Below, piece by piece: positions 18,521-27,028 of a stretch of DNA of 64,000 bases. Position 1 is the stretch's first letter. Each line of letters starts with the position of its first letter. Made by a program: the position numbers and the translations under genes. Below the pieces are notes generated by a model. It saw only the letters and a program-made list of their open reading frames with translations. It was not told the DNA's origin and did no database searches. The stretch covers positions 372,001 through 436,000 of the forward strand of contig SEBU01000005.1 in the NCBI GenBank assembly GCA_004173475.1, given 5' to 3'. Origin of the DNA: Gammaproteobacteria bacterium. GTDB lineage: Bacteria; Pseudomonadota; Gammaproteobacteria; Pseudomonadales; Cellvibrionaceae.

Positions 18521-18549
18521 CTAAAAACCCGCCCACTGGCGGGTTTTTT
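18521..18549 (+). terminator. Rho-independent terminator after the esterase-CBM2 gene
   Basis: An AACCCGCC-CACT-GGCGGGTT hairpin is followed by T4, about 30 nt after the stop. Confidence 0.85.
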
Positions 18550-18725
18550 ATGAATTGAAAAGACAAAAGGCTTTTCAAACCTTATAACATTTTCCCAGCG
18601 TATTACTTATGCAATTTATTTCCGTATATCTCAGCGCTTTCAACTTGATTCTCTAAAATCCAAAAAATTGTTTAAACCGTATCACGTCATAACGTGATAA
18701 AAATCAAAATTTATGAGAAATCAAA

Positions 18726-19607
18726 ATGCCCGTGCCGAAACAACTTTTTAAGTTATCGATTTTAGTAATCGCGCTATCAGGGCTGGTCGCATGTTCCCCA
18801 GTCAAGCTCCTTAATTTAATCGCAAGTGCTGGCGGAAGTTACACAGTTAAAAGTGTCGATTACGGTAGGCTGGATCGGCAAAAGCTCGACATCTATACAC
18901 CTAAAACGTCTTCACCTAATGGTGGATGGCCAGTGGTCGTATTTTTTTACGGCGGGTCATGGAACACCGGTGAGCGAGGTGATTACAAGTTTGTAGGTGC
19001 CGCACTGGCGTCTCGCGGAATACTTACTCTAGTTGCCGATTATCGACTCTATCCCGAAGTCCGCTACCCCGATTTCCTTAAAGATAGCGCGCTCGCATTA
19101 ACCTACGGACTCGACCACGCCGCTAGTTTAGGAGGCAATCCAAAACGCGTCTTCGTGATGGGCCACAGCGCAGGCGCATACAATGCGGCAATGTTGGCGC
19201 TTGATCCGCGATGGCTAGCGATGAATGATCACTCCAACAGAGACCTCGCAGGCTGGATCGGATTGGCAGGTCCTTACGATTTCTTCCCAATAACCAACCC
19301 AGACGCACAACCGGTTTTCTCGCATCCAAACTACCCCGCCAACGCGCAGCCCATTGAATTCGCTTCCACAAAAGCCATTCCGACGTTTCTAGGTTCAGGA
19401 GTCAACGACAAGCTCGTAAGCCCAACAAGAAGCACACAATCACTTGCCGCCAAACTCCGCGCAACCGGAACACCAGTTACTCTGCATATGTATGAGCGAG
19501 CAAGCCACACAACTTTGCTTGGCGCCTTCTCTGCCCCACTCAGACGCGTAGCGCCTGTGCTGGATCACGTGGTCGACTTTATTCAAACAGTGCCGCCGCG
19601 CGAGTAG
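18726..19607 (+). CDS. Lipoprotein alpha/beta hydrolase (carboxylesterase-like)
   Basis: This is a 293-residue protein with a lipoprotein signal (LSGLVAC, lipidated Cys23), so it is probably anchored to the outer or inner membrane. The catalytic fold is that of the esterase/lipase (BD-FAE) group. It has an oxyanion motif FFYGGSW at 73-79, nucleophile elbow GHSAG at 146-150 (Ser148), Asp228 in GVNDKL and His261 in ASHTT. It likely hydrolyses ester bonds of small or plant-derived substrates. Its position next to the acetylesterase suggests a role in plant-polymer de-esterification, but this is inferred from proximity only. The two genes have separate transcription signals. Confidence 0.85.
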   Translation: MPVPKQLFKLSILVIALSGLVACSPVKLLNLIASAGGSYTVKSVDYGRLDRQKLDIYTPKTSSPNGGWPVVVFFYGGSWNTGERGDYKFVGAALASRGILTLVADYRLYPEVRYPDFLKDSALALTYGLDHAASLGGNPKRVFVMGHSAGAYNAAMLALDPRWLAMNDHSNRDLAGWIGLAGPYDFFPITNPDAQPVFSHPNYPANAQPIEFASTKAIPTFLGSGVNDKLVSPTRSTQSLAAKLRATGTPVTLHMYERASHTTLLGAFSAPLRRVAPVLDHVVDFIQTVPPRE

Positions 19608-19699
19608 CGGCACTACCCCTCCAAAAATTCCCACCCGTCATAACAGATGTTATATTTGCGCCCTATTCTTTGCTCTAGACCGAAATAATCAAGGCAAAC

Positions 19700-19915
19700 A
19701 TGACGGCGACATCAAGCGACTTCGCAAAACAAGTTAAATCCCTAAGAGAACAACTGCGAATCTCCCAAGAGGATTTGGCCAAAGAGCTAGGCGTAAGCTT
19801 CGCCACTGTAAATCGTTGGGAAAATAACAAAACCCAACCGTCGAAATTAGCCAGGAAGCAACTGGAACAATTTATCAATTCACAACAACAGCAAGGAACG
19901 CTAAAAAATGACTAA
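19700..19915 (+). CDS. XRE-family helix-turn-helix protein
   Basis: This is a 71-residue protein made almost entirely of one Cro/C1-type HTH domain (VKSLREQLRISQEDLAKELGV...VNRWENNKTQPS). It most likely represses or tunes the promoter of the genes that follow. The stop overlaps the next start by eight bases, so it is translated together with the RhuM-like gene. It is the first gene of the defence-type operon. Such small XRE regulators are typical of toxin-antitoxin and restriction loci. Confidence 0.85.
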   Translation: MTATSSDFAKQVKSLREQLRISQEDLAKELGVSFATVNRWENNKTQPSKLARKQLEQFINSQQQQGTLKND

Positions 19916-20962
19916 CCAACAAATACAGCTATACACAGCTGAAGATGGTCAAATCAACGTAGAGGTCACACAAAGTGCCGACACTCTTTGGCTAACCCAG
20001 CCACAAATGGCCGAACTCTTTGGCACAAAACGTCCAGCCATAACCAAGCACCTGAGTAATATTTTTAGTAGCTCAGAACTTCAAGAAGAAGTGGTATGTT
20101 CCATTTTGGAACATACCACTGCACATGGAGCAATACGGGATAAGACTCAAACAAAGGGAGTAAAACACTATAATCTCGATGCCATTATTTCTGTCGGTTA
20201 TCGGGTGAACTCCAGTCGAGCCACACAGTTCCGTATTTGGGCAACCCAAACCCTGAAACAACATTTGGTAGAGGGTTATACACTCAATCAAAAACGCCTA
20301 AAAGAACGCGGCATCGAATTCGAGCAAGTGCTTGCTCTACTCTCACAAACATTGAGCAATCAGCAATTAATTAATGATGAAGGCGAAGCAATAATTTCCG
20401 TTATCAACGACTACGCTCGCAGCTGGAGTTTATTGCAGGGTTACGATGAGCAAAGCCTAAAAGAAAAAACCAGTAAGCAAAATGAAATGCGCGCATTAAA
20501 TTTGGACGATGCGCTCACAGCTATCGGCCAATTAAAACGCGAATTAATTAATAAAGGCGAAGCCACAGAATTATTTGGTCAAGTCCGCGGTGAAGGCCTA
20601 GCCTCAGCCATCGCCACAATCGAGCAAGGTTTTGGCGATGATTTGTTTTACCCAAACGTCGCAAGCCGCGCTTCGCACTTGCTTTATTTCGTCATAAAAA
20701 ATCACCCATTAGCAGATGGCAATAAACGCACAGGTTCGTTTTTATTTTATGGTATTTACGAATCAACCAACACTTGTTGGCGAAACCTGTAGAGCAATTG
20801 ATTAACGATAATACGTTAGTGGCTTTGGCATTATTGGTGGCGGAGAGTAAACCGGATCAAAAAGAATTGATGATTAGATTGGTTGAGCATTTTGTGCTGC
20901 TGAAAAAATTAAAGAATTTAAATTTTCAAAAAACTTTTAAAAAAATTAATGAAAATAAATAG
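19908..20962 (+). pseudogene. RhuM/Fic-Doc family protein, frame interrupted near 20750
   Basis: The first frame (19908-20792) encodes a RhuM-type N-terminal domain (LWLTQPQMAELFGTKRPAITKHL) and a C-terminal Doc/Fic core with HPLADGNKRTG at residues 266-276. After GSFLF the frame shifts. The continuation is in the frame beginning near 20752 and ending at 20962, reading LRINQHLLAKPVEQL then INDNTLVALALLVAESKPDQKE, as expected for this family. The break is equivalent to loss of one base within or beside GTTTTTATTTTA. Either the gene is inactive, or it is switched by slippage, or the base is missing from the assembly. The intact protein would be about 350 residues; family members are often found with restriction systems. 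Confidence 0.8.
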
Positions 20963-20970
20963 GAGAAATC

Positions 20971-23094
20971 GTGTCAAGACTGACAGATTTAATTGCCAAA
21001 GCCAAATCAAAAGATGCACAACTAGGCGCAGATTTAGAACGTGAGTTTGGCATTTTGTCTTCCCGCTTGCCTTTTGGTTTGAACTTTGAACGCCACAGTC
21101 CTGAAGCTGTGGAGCTTCCGTTACGTCCCATCCGTAAAGGCGACAAGGTGCGAGTACTGCCTCCTAGGAGAACAGTTAAAAAAGGTGATCAACGTTTGTG
21201 GCAAGTCAAAGCTATTTACAAAGCATTGAAGACCGCTGATTTGGAATTACTTGGCGCTGAAAAAGCAGAAACTCAAACTGTTGCTCTGGATGATTTAGTA
21301 GTTGTAGCTGAGTTCCGCGATACCATTTACCCTGGCCTCATCAGCACGGGCAAAGTGGAGCGAGGTGGCGATAAGCCTCACCACTCTGTCATCAATGGAG
21401 AGAACTACCATGTGCTCAAGGCATTAACTTACACGCACCGAGGTAGGATTGATGCCATTTATATTGATCCTCCTTACAACACTGGAGCTAAGGACTGGAA
21501 ATACAATAACGATTATGTAGAAGGTGATGATCTGTATCGTCACAGCAAGTGGTTGGCGATGATGGAGCGACGCCTCTTGTTAGCGAAACAATTATTGAAC
21601 CCTACGGATTCCGTTTTGATTGTCAGTATTGATGAGAAGGAATATTTAAGACTCGGTCTTCTGTTAGAGCAGTTATTTCCAAACGCTCGAATTCAAATGG
21701 TTAGCTTGGTGATTAATCCTGCGGGAGTGACTCGTCCAGGAGCTTTTGCTAGAACAGATGAGTTTGTCTTCTTTGTGTTTATCGGCAAAGCACTGGCAAA
21801 GCCTGTACCGCTTGGAGATGATTGGAGGATTAATCCTGACGATAAGCGAACTACAAAAATTTTATGGTCGATGCTTGTTCGTACAGGAACAAACGCGCGC
21901 CGGGTAGATAGACCAAATCTGTTTTATCCTATTTTTGTTAATAAAGACGGAGGATCAATTCACTCAGTTGGAGAACCGCCTCCTATAGGCATTGAGCGTC
22001 ATACAGTTGTTGCACCAGATGCTACTGTTGCTATTTGGCCTATTCGATCAGATGGATCTGAGGGTAACTGGCAAGCATCACCTGCAAGTTTATGGAAAGT
22101 CTATCAGGAAGGTTTTGTCCGGCTTGGTAAATTCACTGACAAAGGAATGTCTATTTCCTATCTAAAATCTGGTGAGCAGCAAAAGGTTCGCAGCGGGTTT
22201 TATAAAAAAGTTGGAAATAGACCTGATGGATCCGTTGTTGTTGAAAATCCGGAGACTCAGAAAAAAGTTATCCCCACCACCGCGTGGCGGATAGGCGCTC
22301 ATGATGCTTCTCGCCATGGGTCAAATTTATTAAAAACGTTAATTCCAGAAAAAAAGTTTCCATTTCCCAAATCTTTATATGCAGTCGAGGATTGCCTACG
22401 CTTTTTTGTTTGTGAAAAGCCCGAAGCTATCATTCTTGATTTCTTCTCAGGTTCGGGTACTACAGCACATGCAGTCATGCGACTAAATCGTCAAGATGGA
22501 GGTCGGCGTCAGTGCATCTCAGTAACAAATAATGAAGTAGCTGCTAGCGAGCAAAAGGCTTTGCTTGAGCAAGGGCTTCGCCCTGGTGATTTGAAGTGGG
22601 AGCAGTTCGGAATTTGCGATTACATTACTAAACCTCGTGTAGCCGCTGCAATTACCGGAAAGACACCATCTGGTGAGGCAATTAAAGGGGACTATAAATT
22701 TACAGACGAATTTCCGATGGCTGATGGCTTTGAGGAAAATGCAGAGTTCTTCACTCTCACTTATGAGGCAAAAAGTGCAGTAAACCATAATTTGGCGTAT
22801 AGCCGAATTGCACCGTTGCTTTGGTTGCGTGCTGGTGCTTGTGGCCATCGTATTGAAAAATTGCCTGTGGATGGTTGGGCACTTGCCGATACTTATGGTT
22901 TGCTTACACAAGTAGATAAAGCAGCTCCATTTACCAAGGCGGTTAACAAGGCAAAAAATTTACGTATTGCCTATATAGTAACGGACGATGATCGACGTTT
23001 TCAGGCAATTGCGAAAAAGCTACCGAAGGGAGTCGAACCTGTGCGCTTGTATGAGTCCTACCTTACTAATTTCAGTTTTGCCAATGGGGAATAA
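20971..23094 (+). CDS. Type III-like adenine-specific DNA methyltransferase (Mod)
   Basis: This is a 707-residue N6-adenine methyltransferase. Catalytic motif IV DPPYNTG (residues 166-172) precedes the AdoMet motif I FSGSGTT (492-498), the beta-class order seen in type III Mod subunits. The start is a GTG with a strong AGGAG site 6 nt upstream. An N-terminal domain of about 115 residues before the catalytic core is unusual for classic Mod proteins, and the region between the motifs (~190-480) is presumably the target-recognition domain. Three bases separate it from the helicase gene. It probably marks host DNA so that the partner complex ignores it. Confidence 0.9.
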   Translation: MSRLTDLIAKAKSKDAQLGADLEREFGILSSRLPFGLNFERHSPEAVELPLRPIRKGDKVRVLPPRRTVKKGDQRLWQVKAIYKALKTADLELLGAEKAETQTVALDDLVVVAEFRDTIYPGLISTGKVERGGDKPHHSVINGENYHVLKALTYTHRGRIDAIYIDPPYNTGAKDWKYNNDYVEGDDLYRHSKWLAMMERRLLLAKQLLNPTDSVLIVSIDEKEYLRLGLLLEQLFPNARIQMVSLVINPAGVTRPGAFARTDEFVFFVFIGKALAKPVPLGDDWRINPDDKRTTKILWSMLVRTGTNARRVDRPNLFYPIFVNKDGGSIHSVGEPPPIGIERHTVVAPDATVAIWPIRSDGSEGNWQASPASLWKVYQEGFVRLGKFTDKGMSISYLKSGEQQKVRSGFYKKVGNRPDGSVVVENPETQKKVIPTTAWRIGAHDASRHGSNLLKTLIPEKKFPFPKSLYAVEDCLRFFVCEKPEAIILDFFSGSGTTAHAVMRLNRQDGGRRQCISVTNNEVAASEQKALLEQGLRPGDLKWEQFGICDYITKPRVAAAITGKTPSGEAIKGDYKFTDEFPMADGFEENAEFFTLTYEAKSAVNHNLAYSRIAPLLWLRAGACGHRIEKLPVDGWALADTYGLLTQVDKAAPFTKAVNKAKNLRIAYIVTDDDRRFQAIAKKLPKGVEPVRLYESYLTNFSFANGE

Positions 23095-23097
23095 GGC

Positions 23098-25665
23098 ATG
23101 AAGTTTACTCTCAAAGATTATCAACGCGATGCAGTGCTTGATTCCTTAGCTAATTTAAAAAAAGCTCGCCGTCTTTGGCATAACGAAACAGACAAAAGTG
23201 CATTTTCACTAACGGCTGTAACTGGCGCGGGTAAAACTGTAATGGCTGCAGCTGCATTTGAAGCCTTGTTTCATGGTGATGATGAATTTAATTTTGATCG
23301 TGATCCGGGTGCAGTGGTTATTTGGTTCAGCGATGACCCTTCATTAAATGAGCAAACACGTTTTCGCTTAATGGAATCCAGTGACCGAATTAATCACAGC
23401 GATATGGTGGTGGTTGAGCATCCCTTTAGTCGACGTAAATTTGAAGCTGGAAAGATTTATTTTTTGAATACTCAAAAATTAGGCAAAAAAAGTTTACTTG
23501 TGCGCGGCTTTGAAGGTGAGGATGATTTAATTACTCAAATGCGCCCAGACGCACAAGCCTATACACTCTGGGACACCATCAGGGAAACAATTGCAGACCC
23601 TGAACTGACGTTGTACTTGGTGCTAGACGAAGCGCACCGTGGTATGGGCGGCACTACGTCTAGCGAAAAAGGCACAATCGTGCAGAGGCTTATCAATGGC
23701 TTTCAAGGTGTGCCAGGTATTCCAGTTGTATGGGGAATATCCGCGACAGTGGAGCGATTTAACAAAGCAATTGAATCTGCGGGCAAACACATCAAATTAT
23801 CGAACGTAGTGGTTGATTCATCAAAAGTACAAGAGTCAGGCTTAATCAAAGATACGATTTTGCTCGATATTCCAGATGAGGTTGGCGATTTTGATACCGT
23901 GCTGGTTCGAAGAGCAACTGACAAGTTAAAGGAGTCCAGCGTAGCCTGGTCTGAATACCTCAAGCAGCAAGATGAAAGTGAAACAGTTGTACCTTTGATG
24001 GTTTTGCAGGTCCCTAATACGCCCGACCCAGATGAAATTGGGCGCGCGCTAGATACGATTTTTCATCGTTACCCTGAATTGCCCTATGCAAGTGTTGCGC
24101 ACGTGTTTGGAGAGCATACCACGCAGCGTTTTGGTAACCGCGATGTTCCATACATTGAGCCGCAGCGAGTTCAAGAATCAACGTGGGTGCGTATATTAAT
24201 TGCTAAAGATGCAATCAGCACCGGCTGGGACTGTCCACGTGCCGAGGTGATGATTTCGTTTCGTCCAGCAGTTGATCGCACGCATATTACGCAGCTACTT
24301 GGGCGGATGGTGCGGTCACCTTTGGCTCGTCGCATTCCCGGTAATGATCGGTTGAACGCTGTTGATTGCCTGTTGCCAAAATTCAATAGGAAAACGGTAG
24401 AAAGTGTTGTTGATTATTTAATGAGTGGTGATGATTCAACTCCACCGCCAGGGCGCATTCTGATTGATTACGTTGAAGTTAAACCGCATCCAGATGCACC
24501 AGAATCTGTTTGGAATTTATTTGCGTCTCTTCCATCCCAAACTCGCCCACAGCGCGGCGCTAAACCAGCAAAACGCTTAACCGCGCTCGCACATGAACTC
24601 GCCTTTGACGACATTTTGCCAAATGCCGGTAGTTTGGCACATGCAGAGATGCATAAAACGCTCGATATCTTTCAGACGAATGCAAAAGAAAAAATTGAAA
24701 TCAAGCGAAATTCCATTTTAGTTGTTGATGGTAAGACAGTGATTGCAGATTTAAGAGGTAAGCAAAAGACATTTAATGAATTCTGGGAGGCTGCAGACGT
24801 AGCTGTTATTGATGATGCATATCGCCGCGCAGCACGGATTTTTAGCCCAGCTATTTCGCACACTTACGTAGAACATTTAGCGCAACAAGTCGCTAGTTCG
24901 GATGATGATCCAGAAGAATATTTGGAGGCCATTACTGAAGCGCAAGTAACTGTTGCTGGTTTAGGGCTTGTGACTGAAGTAGAAGCTTATTTTGATGCCG
25001 AAGCAGACAAACTTGCTAAAGCTTGGATAGAAACATATTCCAACGAAATTAAATTATTAAATGATGATCGCAAAGAAACTTACCGACAGATCATCGAAAT
25101 GAGCACAGAGCCGCAGAGCATTGACCTAGCCAAACCAGAGTCTCGCTATGAGGCTACCAAGGCGAGAGAAAAGGATATTGTTACTGTGTTGCCGACTTGG
25201 GATAACCATTTGCTTTGCGACTCGAATGGAAAGTACCCTGCTGAATTAAATAATTGGGAAACAATAGTTGTCGAAAAAGAAATGAAGCAAAAGGGTTCTA
25301 ATTTTTGGTATCGAAACCCTAAACAACCTGGTCAGGCTTCGCTTGGCATTGCTTATCTTAGTGCAGACCAATATCAAATAGTTCGCCCAGATTTCATTTT
25401 CTTTGTGACACAGTCTGATGGCACTGTCACCGCAGACATTGTAGATCCTCACGGCATCCACCTCGCAGATGCCCTGCCCAAACTACAAGGGTTAGCGCTG
25501 TATGCTGCTCGCCATGGTAATTATTACAGACGTATTGAATCCGTAGCGGAAGTATTAGGGAAATTAAGAGCGCTAGATTTAAAGAATGAATTCGTGCAAC
25601 AAGAAGTTGCTATTGCAAAAGACGCAATAAGTCTTTTTAAAAGCACATTGGCAAATGATTATTAA
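23098..25665 (+). CDS. Res-like DEAD/DEAH helicase-nuclease subunit
   Basis: This is an 855-residue superfamily 2 protein. Walker A GAGKT is at 43-47 and the DEAH box within LVLDEAHRGMGG is at 177-180. A motif VI-like ITQLLGRMVRSP lies near residue 400. The C-terminal part has PDFIFF...ADIVDPHG near 760-780, at the place where type III Res proteins have a PD-(D/E)xK nuclease; here the expected D/E-x-K ends as DPHG without the lysine. It likely translocates on DNA with Mod and may cut by a variant active site or rely on a partner. It starts three bases after mod and is followed 12 bases later by the damaged GHKL gene. Confidence 0.88.
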   Translation: MKFTLKDYQRDAVLDSLANLKKARRLWHNETDKSAFSLTAVTGAGKTVMAAAAFEALFHGDDEFNFDRDPGAVVIWFSDDPSLNEQTRFRLMESSDRINHSDMVVVEHPFSRRKFEAGKIYFLNTQKLGKKSLLVRGFEGEDDLITQMRPDAQAYTLWDTIRETIADPELTLYLVLDEAHRGMGGTTSSEKGTIVQRLINGFQGVPGIPVVWGISATVERFNKAIESAGKHIKLSNVVVDSSKVQESGLIKDTILLDIPDEVGDFDTVLVRRATDKLKESSVAWSEYLKQQDESETVVPLMVLQVPNTPDPDEIGRALDTIFHRYPELPYASVAHVFGEHTTQRFGNRDVPYIEPQRVQESTWVRILIAKDAISTGWDCPRAEVMISFRPAVDRTHITQLLGRMVRSPLARRIPGNDRLNAVDCLLPKFNRKTVESVVDYLMSGDDSTPPPGRILIDYVEVKPHPDAPESVWNLFASLPSQTRPQRGAKPAKRLTALAHELAFDDILPNAGSLAHAEMHKTLDIFQTNAKEKIEIKRNSILVVDGKTVIADLRGKQKTFNEFWEAADVAVIDDAYRRAARIFSPAISHTYVEHLAQQVASSDDDPEEYLEAITEAQVTVAGLGLVTEVEAYFDAEADKLAKAWIETYSNEIKLLNDDRKETYRQIIEMSTEPQSIDLAKPESRYEATKAREKDIVTVLPTWDNHLLCDSNGKYPAELNNWETIVVEKEMKQKGSNFWYRNPKQPGQASLGIAYLSADQYQIVRPDFIFFVTQSDGTVTADIVDPHGIHLADALPKLQGLALYAARHGNYYRRIESVAEVLGKLRALDLKNEFVQQEVAIAKDAISLFKSTLANDY

Positions 25666-25677
25666 AAGGCATCAATA

Positions 25678-26092
25678 ATGGCTAAAACTAAACCTTTAAT
25701 GAATTTGAATGGGGCAATGGACTTAATAAAAATGTCCAAAAATCCTCTCACGCCCATTTATGAGGCGATAACAAATTCATTAGAGGCCCTAACGCAGAAG
25801 GGAATGACCGATTCACGCCACGAAATTGAAGTAACTTTATATTTTGGTGGGCTTCTCGATAACTTCAAAGATCTTCAGCAAGTTGACATTGTGGCTAATG
25901 CGACCGGTTTTACCGAGAAAAATTGGTCTCGCTTTAAAGAATTTTTTGATAAGAGCAAGGTAGATCGGAAACCTGCTTTCCGAGCAGGAGCTTGAGCGAG
26001 AACCAACTATCTGGAAATTCCAGATAGTTCGAAAAGAAGGTAACAATTTGCCAAAATTGGATATATATAGAGAGAGAAGAAGGATTAATTAA
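25678..26092 (+). pseudogene. GHKL (Hsp90/MutL-like) ATPase, central part deleted
   Basis: The first 105 codons (25678-25995) start a GHKL ATP-binding domain. They show an N-box helix, PIYEAITNSLEAL, and a segment VDIVANATGFTEKNWSRF aligned with the G1 box, where the usual D-N-G-x-G-F reads A-N-A-T-G-F. The frame then ends. In the next frame, 25964-26092 encodes a protein-like tail, SEQELEREPTIWKFQIV continuing to YRERRRIN, ending in TAATG shared with the next gene. The best reading is an internal deletion joining N- and C-terminal pieces out of frame at about 25964-25990. The intact protein was probably a third component of the Mod-Res operon. Confidence 0.7.
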
Positions 26093-26880
26093 TGAATAAA
26101 TTCTTATCAGACGTTTGGGCACTCATTTCGTCACTAAAACTAATATTTCTTTTATTTAGTGTTTTTTTATATCCATCTTTAGCAGGCATAGCTTATTGGC
26201 TATGCGATTCAATATATCTCGCTCAATTCGGAATCAGCCCCGACCTACTAAATCGTCCGTTTTTCTCAAATCCATTAACCAATATTTGGCTTATTACTTA
26301 CTCAATACCATCGATTATTTATTTCTGGGGATTTATCAGTTTCCTTTTTCCACTAGGTTTTGTAGCGATTTTACATACTTTAAATCGCACTAATGAGGCA
26401 GAAGCCGAAGAAACACCAGAAATTAATTCATCCGAAACAGAAAATGCGGAATCGTCAAAAATAAAATCATTTCTAAAGAAATGGGAAGATTTATTTAAGA
26501 AGCTTTATTCTGCCATGTGGTCATGTCTAGCAGTATTTTTAATCGGATTAGCACTGTTACTTTTGCTAGGCTGGTTTTACTTGCACTTGATAAATAAATC
26601 AAAAGAAAGCGCACAAAAACAAATAGAATTATTTTTAGAAAAAAATATCTGTATCGACCGTTTCGATAATGGAAGCGTGGGCTGCTACGGGATTCCTAAC
26701 GAAATTGGAAACGTATACTTGTTAATTTCGAATGATGAAAATCACCTAGCCTACTTAAGCAAAGGAAAACTACCCACTGATGTCAACATTGAAGAGAAAA
26801 AACACAACGACCCTATAGTAACTGTGCTAAATAAAAAAACTGGCGAGAAAATCGTAAGGCTATTTATAAAGCCTTCATAA
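26092..26880 (+). CDS. Three-helix membrane protein of unknown function
   Basis: This 262-residue protein is not recognised. Helices are predicted near 12-40, 70-95 and 140-165, with an acidic Glu-rich loop (AEAEETPEINSSETENAESS) between the second and third. A C-terminal soluble domain of about 90 residues carries a Cys pair (CIDRF...CYG) and probably faces the periplasm. Its ATG overlaps the stop of the GHKL tail (TAATG), which argues that it is the last gene of the same operon. Base composition is clearly more AT-rich than surrounding genes, a sign of transfer. A membrane effector or sensor of the neighbouring defence genes is possible but is inference only. Confidence 0.7.
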   Translation: MNKFLSDVWALISSLKLIFLLFSVFLYPSLAGIAYWLCDSIYLAQFGISPDLLNRPFFSNPLTNIWLITYSIPSIIYFWGFISFLFPLGFVAILHTLNRTNEAEAEETPEINSSETENAESSKIKSFLKKWEDLFKKLYSAMWSCLAVFLIGLALLLLLGWFYLHLINKSKESAQKQIELFLEKNICIDRFDNGSVGCYGIPNEIGNVYLLISNDENHLAYLSKGKLPTDVNIEEKKHNDPIVTVLNKKTGEKIVRLFIKPS

Positions 26881-26959
26881 CTTATCCGATTCCAATGAAC
26901 AGTTTATTGCCAAATAATTCCAAGTTTAAAGTCAGTCAACAAGTTTTTAGGAAGATACA

Positions 26960-27028
26960 ATGTTTAGCAGTATATTTCTTTGGTTATTCTTTAAGCCTTA
27001 TTCTCAATTCATGCTAGTGATACAATGA
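26960..27028 (+). CDS. 22-residue hydrophobic leader peptide coupled to the Fic gene
   Basis: ATG 26960 has a clear SD (AGGAAG, 5 nt away) and opens 22 codons rich in Phe, Leu and Trp. Its TGA overlaps the Fic ATG as ATGA. The Fic start itself has no SD, so ribosomes probably reach it through this small frame. It may be a leader that couples or limits Fic synthesis rather than a functional peptide. Confidence 0.5.
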   Translation: MFSSIFLWLFFKPYSQFMLVIQ

